A stretch of DNA of 64,000 bases from Desulfobacteraceae bacterium. Lineage in GTDB: Bacteria; Desulfobacterota; Desulfobacteria; Desulfobacterales; Desulfobacteraceae. The translations under genes and the position numbers were made by a program. Shown here piece after piece: positions 37,503-44,663 of this stretch. The stretch's first letter is position 1, and every line of letters starts with the position of its first letter. Location: positions 124,001 through 188,000 of the forward strand of contig JADGEQ010000008.1 in NCBI GenBank assembly GCA_016744295.1. The letters are read 5' to 3'. The notes beneath the pieces were generated by a model. That model searched no databases, was not told the DNA's origin, and worked only from the letters and a program-made list of their open reading frames with translations.

Positions 37503-38504
37503 TTAGCCAAATATTTTCTTAAATAAAGATTTTTTTTGCTTGTCAGGAAAGCCCTCTTTTTCTCCTGGTTCCATGTTTTTAATATCTTTGGGCACTTCCG
37601 GCTGTTGTATAACTATCTCTGCCATACGGCCCCCCTCCATAAACTGGAAGGCAGGCCCGGCCATGGTAAGGTATAGCTTGTCTCCAGGATTCAAGGCGAC
37701 AGGAGACATAATGGGCTGATTGTTTATCTGAATCAAATTTCGGCCGGTAAGGTCTTTTATTCTGTAACTGCCCTGGCTGAAAAAAATTTGAGCGTGGCGT
37801 TCAGCCAATGAAGGATGTTCCAAGGGCAGATCACAGTCTGTGCTGGTTCCTATTGTTATGGGGAGTTCATTAAAAGATTTTAAAACCACGCCATACTGGA
37901 TTACCAGGGGAGCCATGACGGGTTCCACCGGAAATTTCGACTGAGATGCAGTCTGAGGTTGGGAAGAATGAAGTGGCTGAGAGTGTTGAACAGGGGGGAG
38001 ATGATTTGTCGGTTGTGCAATGGGTGCGGGTTCTTGAGGTGACTGGGAGTGAAGAGGTGGTGGTGGTGACTGCAGTTCAGATGGGGAGAAAGGTGCTGAT
38101 GGAGGCGAAGGTGTCGGGTGAATAAGAGGCTGTTGAGCAGGCTGAACCTGGGAAGGGGGAGATAAAACCGCTTGAGCAATTTCGCCCGGGCGGGTTAAAA
38201 AGCTAACCTTGGGACCGCCTTCTGTGAAAAAAATTACATCTCCATTCTTTAACCAGGACTCGTCTATTTTTGTTCCATTGACAAAGGTACCGTTGGTGCT
38301 TGAATCAACCAGTTTAAACCGGTTTCCTTCTCTGATAATGTGGGCATGCTTTCTTGAAATGGCTACAATATCCTTGGGAAATTGAAGATCACAGGAGGGA
38401 TGACGGCCGATGGAGATCTCATTGCTGGCAAATTCCTGGATCTCTCCTTTCATGGGGCCATGGATATGAACCAGCTGAACAATAATGGAGGGGGGCTGGT
38501 TCAT
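37503..38504 (-). CDS. Double FHA-domain protein with Pro/Gln-rich linker
   Basis: 333 residues. The first FHA domain (about 20-105) has the phosphothreonine-binding set: IGRHPSCDL, SRKHAHI and STNGTFVNG. A low-complexity Pro/Ser/Gln linker covers about 115-195. The second FHA domain (about 205-290) is weaker: IGTSTDCDL replaces the Gly-Arg, SLAERHAQI keeps the Arg-His, and NLIQIN stands for the Asn loop. The C-terminus is basic. Reader of Thr-phosphorylated partners, probably the 671-residue protein at 10958-12973 and/or the kinase. Its start overlaps the stop of the LysM/TPR gene by ATGA, so the two are coupled. The TagH-like C-terminal domain usually fused to FHA in T6SS is missing here. 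Confidence 0.92.
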   Translation of the reverse strand: MNQPPSIIVQLVHIHGPMKGEIQEFASNEISIGRHPSCDLQFPKDIVAISRKHAHIIREGNRFKLVDSSTNGTFVNGTKIDESWLKNGDVIFFTEGGPKVSFLTRPGEIAQAVLSPPSQVQPAQQPLIHPTPSPPSAPFSPSELQSPPPPLHSQSPQEPAPIAQPTNHLPPVQHSQPLHSSQPQTASQSKFPVEPVMAPLVIQYGVVLKSFNELPITIGTSTDCDLPLEHPSLAERHAQIFFSQGSYRIKDLTGRNLIQINNQPIMSPVALNPGDKLYLTMAGPAFQFMEGGRMAEIVIQQPEVPKDIKNMEPGEKEGFPDKQKKSLFKKIFG

Positions 38505-39760
38505 TGAGTCTTACCCTGTTTGATGCTTTCGAGTCTTTCATACAGCAGTTCTGCTTTTTTCAAATTTGGAGCCACCTCTTTATAATCCGGATCAATAATT
38601 TTGACCAGTTTCCATTCATCAATGGCTTTTTTCAATTCTTCCTTTCCAAAATAATGGATCCCCAGATTATAATGTTTTTCCTTATAGGTTGCTTCACATT
38701 TTTCAATATAGTCCGGGCACATCTCACAGAACACATCGTAACCAAGGGCAGATTCAAAGCTGCGTTTTGCCGGCAAAAATTGATCTGCTTTGAACTGAGT
38801 CAATCCCAGCTGAAAATGGGATTCAAACAGATAATTCCGAAGGGTTTCATCTTCAAGATCGCCCTTTTGGGCTGCCTCAAACAATGGGATGGCTTGGGCA
38901 TACTCCTTTTTATTAAACAGTTCAATGGCTGGGTCATAGGAGATCGGAACCGTTTCTTTCATCACCATTTTTTCTTCGGCAGGTTCAATGACAGATTCCG
39001 CCTCTTTTTCCGGGGAGGGGTATTCCGAAATATCAGGCGGGACTATCTCTAGGGGTGTTTCAGGCGGCGGTTCCATTTTCTTTTTAGCTTCTTTCAGCAA
39101 GGGGGGGGGAGGCGCTGTTTCTTCTTTGAGTGTCCGGGAATTGAGATACGCTTGTTGTGCCTGCTGAAGATGGGCAAGGGAGATGCCTTCAACAACCGGT
39201 ATTTTTAATTTTTGTCCGACACGGACCTTTGTGACATCCGCAAGATTATTGAATTTACCGATGACGGGATAAGTTTTCAAATCACCATAGTAGATCAGCC
39301 CGAGTTTTGAAACGCTTTCACCCTCTGCCAATGTATGGGTGATATAGTCACCCGTTTGATCTGCCACGCCGCCGGGGGTGAGTTTTTCTTTTGCCTGTTT
39401 ATGATCCGGCCAATTTTGAAGGGCGCTCAAATATTCTTTTCTTGCGGCGTCATATTTCCCCTGTTGATCAAGGATCACCCCTTGATTGAAATGATCCTGG
39501 GCCCTGTTCCAGAGTATCTCCAAAACATGACTTTTGTGCTGGACCGCTGACGGGTTCCCCGGCTCAATGGTCAAAGCGAGTTCGTATTGTTCCAGGGCGC
39601 TGGTAAACCGATCCTGGCTTTCCAGATTCTCTCCCTTGGCGATGTGCTGTTCAGCCAGTCCGGCTTCAGGGGGAGCGGCTTTTTTAGAAGAGCAGGAGAA
39701 ACATCCGACTGCCAGAATTGCAGATAACATTATGACCGTAATTCGTGTATAAATATTCAT
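38501..39760 (-). CDS. LysM- and TPR-containing lipoprotein of the T6SS locus
   Basis: 419 residues. The signal peptide is followed by candidate lipobox cysteines at Cys20 (AVGC) and Cys23 (CFSC). TPR-like repeats flank the rest (SALEQYELALTIEPGNPSA; YDAARKEYLSALQNWPD; a second set near 285-400). A LysM domain lies at about 135-190 (HTLAEGESVSKLGLIYYGD, ending VGQKLKIP). A Pro/Glu-rich segment separates the halves. LysM binds peptidoglycan, so this may anchor the T6SS envelope complex in place of an OmpA-like TssL extension. It starts 6 bp after the deacetylase gene and overlaps the FHA gene by 4 bp. Confidence 0.88.
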   Translation of the reverse strand: MNIYTRITVIMLSAILAVGCFSCSSKKAAPPEAGLAEQHIAKGENLESQDRFTSALEQYELALTIEPGNPSAVQHKSHVLEILWNRAQDHFNQGVILDQQGKYDAARKEYLSALQNWPDHKQAKEKLTPGGVADQTGDYITHTLAEGESVSKLGLIYYGDLKTYPVIGKFNNLADVTKVRVGQKLKIPVVEGISLAHLQQAQQAYLNSRTLKEETAPPPPLLKEAKKKMEPPPETPLEIVPPDISEYPSPEKEAESVIEPAEEKMVMKETVPISYDPAIELFNKKEYAQAIPLFEAAQKGDLEDETLRNYLFESHFQLGLTQFKADQFLPAKRSFESALGYDVFCEMCPDYIEKCEATYKEKHYNLGIHYFGKEELKKAIDEWKLVKIIDPDYKEVAPNLKKAELLYERLESIKQGKTQ

Positions 39761-39766
39761 TAGCCA

Positions 39767-40765
39767 TCACTTTAAAGAAAGAGGATTAAATATTTTCAAC
39801 CGTGAAATAAAAAGAGCTATGTCATGTTTTAATATCATATCTCTTTTTAAAGCAAGGGGATTTGTAAAAAAAGGGTTGCTTCCCCGGTCAACTGTAACCG
39901 CTATTTTATACCCGGCTGATTTTACCATTTTCATAAGATCCGCATTGTACCGTCCATAGGGGAAGGAGAAAAAATCCGTGTCCTGACCCAGCTTTGCATC
40001 TATTATTTCTTTTGACAAAAAAATTTCTTTTTTCAGGCGATTTTGAAAATCTTCCTCGGTTTCATCCTGTTTTTTTTCGGTAAGATCGCTGTGACCAACC
40101 GAATGAGACCCGATTGTAAACCCATTATTTTTAAGGATACCTAACTCGTCCCAAGAGATTGCTTTTTTGGATATACCCACATAATCCGTATAGATAAACA
40201 GGGTGGCCGTGAAATCGTATTTTTTTAAAATAGGCCAGGCCACCTCATATACGGACTTGTACCCGTCATCCATGGTAATGAGTACGGATTTTTTAGGTAT
40301 TTGACGGCGATACTCCAAAAAATCCACCAATTGCCGGGACGAAATAACACGATATCCATTCTCCTTGAGATATTTCATCTGCTGCTCAAAAACATGGGGT
40401 GGAGTGGTCATGGACGAAATTTCATCTGAACCGAACTTATGGTAACACAGGATGGGAATAATCTGATACCCGTCTTCAAAAAGCCCTCCCCTGTTTTTCT
40501 CCTTCAAGGGGATACGAATCAAAGTTTCCCCGCTGAGCCCCTCTAAGTCATTGGCGTCTTCAATTTTCCATATCTGTTTTTCGTCCCCCAAAAGGGTTCG
40601 GGCAAGATCAGGAAAAGAGGACTTGCTAACAGGTTTGCAAAGAGCATATTCCTCTGATTTATAAACCACCCCCCCGGACTCAACGGGCGGTTTGGTCGCA
40701 ACACAGGCGGTAAAACAAAAGATAAAATTTAGACTGAGAACAAATGCTAGGTTGCGTAAGGTCAT
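39767..40765 (-). CDS. Polysaccharide deacetylase (NodB family) lipoprotein
   Basis: 332 residues with a signal peptide and lipobox (CFTAC, Cys21). A short N-terminal region precedes the NodB domain, which has motif 1 TMDDGYKS (the paired Asp), the metal-binding HSVGH, and SFPYGRYN. The YHKFG segment near residue 110 is typical of deacetylases of the PgaB/IcaB kind. Likely substrate is a peptidoglycan or N-acetylglucosamine polymer. As the first gene of the leftward T6SS unit, with a LysM lipoprotein next, it suggests local cell-wall editing for passage of the apparatus; that is inference. Confidence 0.88.
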   Translation of the reverse strand: MTLRNLAFVLSLNFIFCFTACVATKPPVESGGVVYKSEEYALCKPVSKSSFPDLARTLLGDEKQIWKIEDANDLEGLSGETLIRIPLKEKNRGGLFEDGYQIIPILCYHKFGSDEISSMTTPPHVFEQQMKYLKENGYRVISSRQLVDFLEYRRQIPKKSVLITMDDGYKSVYEVAWPILKKYDFTATLFIYTDYVGISKKAISWDELGILKNNGFTIGSHSVGHSDLTEKKQDETEEDFQNRLKKEIFLSKEIIDAKLGQDTDFFSFPYGRYNADLMKMVKSAGYKIAVTVDRGSNPFFTNPLALKRDMILKHDIALFISRLKIFNPLSLK

Positions 40766-41070
40766 TATTCACCCAATTTAAGGATCGCACTGATTTAAGC
40801 ATCGCATTACATGATAATAAACTCATATCATTTTCCGAGGATAATACAATAGTTTTTTAACCTTTCAAAACAGGATATGTGTATGATGGCCCGGAAGGCT
40901 TGAATTCAAACCGGCATTCGCATAAAATAGACAGACCGCTTGACATCAGCCCATTTTTTAGGTAGGTCAAAATTAATAACTTAAGTTATTCATCATTTTT
41001 TCACAGTCATCTTATAACAGTGGCCAATTCTCTCATGGTCCAATCCCTTTTGGGAGGAATAATTAGAAAC
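40766..41070. promoter_or_regulatory. Divergent promoter region of two T6SS units
   Basis: About 300 bp between the leftward T6SS unit and the rightward kinase unit, AT-rich from 40780 to 41010. No gene or clear boxes are visible; promoters for both units must lie here. Confidence 0.35.
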
Positions 41071-41928
41071 ATGATGCTAAGAAAAGAAGGCACTGGCAGA
41101 TATACCGTAAAATCATTTATCTTGTGTCTTGCGGCCTGGTTTATTCTCTGTTCGATTTTGTATATTGTCGTTCATTTCTGGGAAGGCAGTCGCAAGAGTG
41201 ATTTAATTAAAACGGGTGTTGCCATATCAAAAGACATCTCAAGTCAGTCGGGTCTGCCGCTTCTGGAAAGGAAGATAGACCATCTAGGACAGCTCATAGA
41301 AGATATCACAAAGAAACCGGAAGTGATTTTCGCCTCTATTATTGATCATCGAAACAAACTCATCGCCTATACAGATCAGGATCAGTTTTTTACCTTCAGC
41401 AGAAAAAAATCAGAGGAACTGGAAGGGGTTCATTATTGGCGAGTATCCAATCTGAACCACCAGAAGGTGATGAATTTTTCTTCTGAAATTACCTTCTCCG
41501 GTACCCGGGTTGGAGAAATTTTCATATCGCTTGCCGCAGAGAAAATGGGGGTGTTGAGGCGGTCTTTTTTCTTTTTTGCGGTTGTGACCTTATCGATACT
41601 GGTTCTTTTCTTCAGCTTTGTCAGATACAAAGATTTTTTAGTATGGTGGAACACAAAATACAAACAATTTAATGCCCCTGCTGAGCCATTCTTAGATCAA
41701 AAAGGGGTCCATGATTTTTTTTGCCCCCTGTGCAGCAATACGGGGCATTTTTCCCGGGGCAGCTGCCATATGGCAGACCTTGAATCTTTTTTGCTCATTA
41801 AATCATATTCCCAAACGAATAAGGATGTGATGCTCCGGGACCTGGCCAGGGTTAAGGAGTTAAGCTGGCTTAAAAAGCGTATTATCGCCCAGTGTGGTAA
41901 AATTATTACAACTATTTCGGTTGAATGA
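41071..41928 (+). CDS. Membrane sensor-like protein with zinc-finger-like tail, paralogue of the kinase sensor
   Basis: About 285 residues. The start is uncertain: the ATG at 41071 has GGGAGGAATAATTAGAAAC upstream, while the frame stays open back to a GTG at 41020. One membrane helix lies near residues 13-35 (FILCLAAWFILCSILYIVV), then a periplasmic domain of about 120 residues, then a second helix (SFFFFAVVTLSILVLFFSF). The cytoplasmic tail has FFCPLCSNTGHFSRGSCH, a possible zinc knuckle. The periplasmic part parallels that of the following kinase (IDHRNKLIAYTD versus LDHDGKIIAHS; FSGTRVGEIFISL versus FSGIKIGKIIFGF). It has no kinase domain. It may be a co-sensor of the kinase. Confidence 0.7.
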   Translation: MMLRKEGTGRYTVKSFILCLAAWFILCSILYIVVHFWEGSRKSDLIKTGVAISKDISSQSGLPLLERKIDHLGQLIEDITKKPEVIFASIIDHRNKLIAYTDQDQFFTFSRKKSEELEGVHYWRVSNLNHQKVMNFSSEITFSGTRVGEIFISLAAEKMGVLRRSFFFFAVVTLSILVLFFSFVRYKDFLVWWNTKYKQFNAPAEPFLDQKGVHDFFCPLCSNTGHFSRGSCHMADLESFLLIKSYSQTNKDVMLRDLARVKELSWLKKRIIAQCGKIITTISVE

Positions 41929-41962
41929 CCTTAATGCTGTATTGTTAATCTGGAGAACATTT

Positions 41963-43573
41963 ATGTCTTTGAGTGAAAAAAAATCTAAAACCATCACATG
42001 GGCAAAGCAACTTACAACCACTTCCCAATCGGGTCTATTGGGAAAAGTGCTCAGCAATTCCTTTGTCAACAGAAACAAAAAACATGTGGCTGTCTATCTG
42101 CTGATTTTTCTGATAATTGTCCTGTCAGCTCATATTTCCATTGGGAATCTCCAGGAAAAAATCCAGCAGGACTTGTTTAAAAAAGGAACCCAGGCCGCCC
42201 ATAACATGGGCGAAAAAATAAGTTCCCCCCTGCTGGGAAAAGATATTCTCTCTTTGAATGTGGCCGTTGGGGAAATGGCAAAAAAGAACAATCCCGTTTT
42301 TACTGCAATTCTGGATCACGATGGAAAAATCATTGCCCATAGTTACCCTGATGTCATTGGAACTTTATATGTCTTCCCGGAAAATGCGGAAAATTTAAAA
42401 TTAATAGACAATATCTCAATTGATCGCCTGGCCTATAAGGGGAAACCCATAATTGGGTTTACAAAAGAAATCTTATTTTCCGGGATAAAAATCGGGAAAA
42501 TTATTTTTGGTTTTGATGCAAAACAATTGGACGCTCCCAGGGAAAAATACAACTCCCTACGGATGGTTATTTGGCTGATCAGCATCATGGGGTTTATCGC
42601 AGCCGTCTTTCTCACCGACCGATATCTGAAGAACAAGCGGGCAAAAGAACTGGAAGCATTTAAAAAGGCCGATACTGTAGGCCCCTATCGCCTTACCCGC
42701 AAAATCGCACAGGGGGGGATGGCAGAGTTGTATCTGGCTGAATATACCAGGGAGGACGGTTTTAAACGGGTGGTTGCCATCAAAAAGATATTACCCCACC
42801 TGGTGGAGAATCAGGATTTTGTGGACATGTTCATACGGGAAGCACGACTTGCGGCCCTCCTTCAGCACCCCAATATTGTACAAATTTTTGATCTGATCAA
42901 ATTTCACAACGCGAATTTCATTTCCATGGAATATGTGGAGGGAAAAAATCTGGCTGAAATCATGGCCCACGAGAAAAAAGGGCTGCCCATAGGGCTTTCA
43001 ACATTTTTGATCCAGAAAATCAGTGCTGGACTTTATTACTCCCATACAATAAAGAATGCCGATACCGGTGAATCCTTGAATATCGTCCACAGGGATGTCA
43101 GTCCCCAAAATATGCTGGTATCTTTTAACGGAGAGGTGAAGATAAGTGACTTTGGTATTTCTAAAGCCCGATCTGAACCCAGTTTTACCCAGGCCGGTGT
43201 GATTAAAGGCAAACTATCCTATCTTTCCCCTGAGCAGGCTCTGGGCAAAGAGACAGACCATCAATCGGATTTATATGCCCTGGGCATTATCTTTTATGAA
43301 ATCCTATCGGGAAAAAGACTATATAAATTTGAAAATGAACTGGAGGCGTTAAGTGCCCTTCCGAAAACTGTCATTCAGCCTATTTTTGAGGTACGAAGCG
43401 ATATTCCGGAGGAACTAAATAAGATTGTGATGAAATGCCTGGAAAAGGATAAAAACAAGCGATACCAATCGGGTAAGGAAATAAATGATGCACTGGCATT
43501 GTTCAGAAAACAACTCAATATTTCCTATGACGAATCCAATCTGGTAGACTTCATGACGGAAAGGTTTAAATAA
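41963..43573 (+). CDS. Receptor-type Ser/Thr protein kinase (PpkA-like)
   Basis: 536 residues from the ATG at 41963 (GGAGAACATTT upstream); an earlier in-frame ATG overlaps the previous gene. Membrane helices at about 43-59 and 202-219 enclose a periplasmic sensor, and the kinase domain follows from about residue 240: glycine loop IAQGGMAELYL, Lys274 in VAIKK, Glu293 in IREARLA, HRD at 376-378 (HRDVSPQN), DFG at 396-398, and LSPEQ. All catalytic residues are present. The orientation (sensor N-terminal, kinase C-terminal) is the reverse of PpkA of Pseudomonas but serves the same proposed role of switching T6SS on by threonine phosphorylation. The PP2C gene starts 1 bp after its stop. Confidence 0.92.
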   Translation: MSLSEKKSKTITWAKQLTTTSQSGLLGKVLSNSFVNRNKKHVAVYLLIFLIIVLSAHISIGNLQEKIQQDLFKKGTQAAHNMGEKISSPLLGKDILSLNVAVGEMAKKNNPVFTAILDHDGKIIAHSYPDVIGTLYVFPENAENLKLIDNISIDRLAYKGKPIIGFTKEILFSGIKIGKIIFGFDAKQLDAPREKYNSLRMVIWLISIMGFIAAVFLTDRYLKNKRAKELEAFKKADTVGPYRLTRKIAQGGMAELYLAEYTREDGFKRVVAIKKILPHLVENQDFVDMFIREARLAALLQHPNIVQIFDLIKFHNANFISMEYVEGKNLAEIMAHEKKGLPIGLSTFLIQKISAGLYYSHTIKNADTGESLNIVHRDVSPQNMLVSFNGEVKISDFGISKARSEPSFTQAGVIKGKLSYLSPEQALGKETDHQSDLYALGIIFYEILSGKRLYKFENELEALSALPKTVIQPIFEVRSDIPEELNKIVMKCLEKDKNKRYQSGKEINDALALFRKQLNISYDESNLVDFMTERFK

Positions 43574-43574
43574 A

Positions 43575-44300
43575 ATGAGCCAATTTTTATTGTTCGGAAA
43601 AACAGACCAGGGGCTTCGCAGAAAAAGAAATGAAGACACAATTCTGGTAAATGATGCCAATGGTTTTTGCCTTGTGGCAGATGGAATTGGCGGGACAGCA
43701 GCAGGAGATATTGCAAGCCAGCTGTTTGCCGATACTGCCCGGGAGATTTTTTCCACAACACCCGACACCGAAGAGATGAAATACCAGTCGGTTCAGCAGG
43801 CCTTTTTAACGGCCAATGACCGTATATTAGACTACGCTAAACACAACCCAGGTTGTGAGGGCATGGGGTGCACAGCTGAATTACTGGCTTTGACAAACGA
43901 CCGGTTCATACTGGGACACATCGGGGACAGCCGGACATACCGTCTTCGCAATGGAGAGTTAAAGCAGTTGACCATAGATCATACCCTTGTTCAAGAACAG
44001 CTGGACCAGGGGTTGATCACCCAAGAAGAGGCAAGTCATCATTCCTTTAAGAACGTAATTTTGCGGGCTGTCGGGATCAAAAAGAACCCGGCCCTGGATA
44101 TCTTAAGGGGAAAAACGCTTCCGGGAGATCTATTGCTTTTGTGCTCGGACGGCCTTACGGATATGGTGGAAGACAATGTGATAAAAGCGCTCCTGATTTC
44201 CAGGACCGATATTAAAGAAAGTACGAACCATCTAATCCGGGAAGCCAATAACAATGGTGGTAAAGATAATATCTCCGTTGTAATAGGCGAAATTGTATAG
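43575..44300 (+). CDS. PP2C-family Ser/Thr protein phosphatase (PppA-like)
   Basis: 241 residues with the PP2C metal and phosphate motifs: GLRRKRNEDT, VADGIGGTAAGDIA, GMGCTAELLAL, IGDSRTYRLRNG, LLCSDGLTDMV and GGKDNISVV. All the metal-binding aspartates are visible, so it should be active. It is probably translationally coupled with the kinase and reverses its action on T6SS partners. It is the last gene of the T6SS locus; the 360 bp that follow hold an inverted repeat and the fdh leader. Confidence 0.94.
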   Translation: MSQFLLFGKTDQGLRRKRNEDTILVNDANGFCLVADGIGGTAAGDIASQLFADTAREIFSTTPDTEEMKYQSVQQAFLTANDRILDYAKHNPGCEGMGCTAELLALTNDRFILGHIGDSRTYRLRNGELKQLTIDHTLVQEQLDQGLITQEEASHHSFKNVILRAVGIKKNPALDILRGKTLPGDLLLLCSDGLTDMVEDNVIKALLISRTDIKESTNHLIREANNNGGKDNISVVIGEIV

Positions 44301-44522
44301 CCCTATTTTACTGAGAATCCATCCACAGAGACTGTCAGAATTGTCCAATCAGTGAACCGCATCACACCCTGGCCGGTGCTGGCGCAAACCAGTCCGCTTC
44401 AAAACATTCAAAATTTAAGTAGGATCATCCTGAATCAAAAAGGGGATCAGATCCGCCCTCGATTTTTCCTTGTAACTTTTTTGTAACCCCGCCTGTGTTA
44501 TGGAAACCATATAAAAAAAACT

Positions 44523-44614
44523 GGTTTGCAAGAAGTCCCTATTTGCCGTTTAAAGGGTCAGGCACCTCCTTAGTACTATAATCCTTTGTACTACCGGGGA
44601 CTTCTTGCAAAACC
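44523..44614. repeat. Inverted repeat element, possible MITE, in the fdhA leader
   Basis: The left arm ggtttgcaagaagtccc (44523-44539) and right arm gggacttcttgcaaaacc (44597-44614) form a 15-bp perfect stem with an extra base near the end, around a 57-bp centre that also has small internal symmetries. The element of about 92 bp ends 50 bp before fdhA. The rest of 44301-44663 shows no gene. It could be a miniature transposable element or a leader RNA structure. Confidence 0.6.
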
Positions 44615-44663
44615 AAACCCAAGAGAACAAAAACCTTTTAATTGTCAAGGAGGCAAACTTTAG

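Noticed and set aside
44301..44663. Molybdenum-cofactor riboswitch upstream of fdhA
   Set aside because: Only the simple inverted repeat is visible; I could not match the multi-stem Moco RNA pattern.
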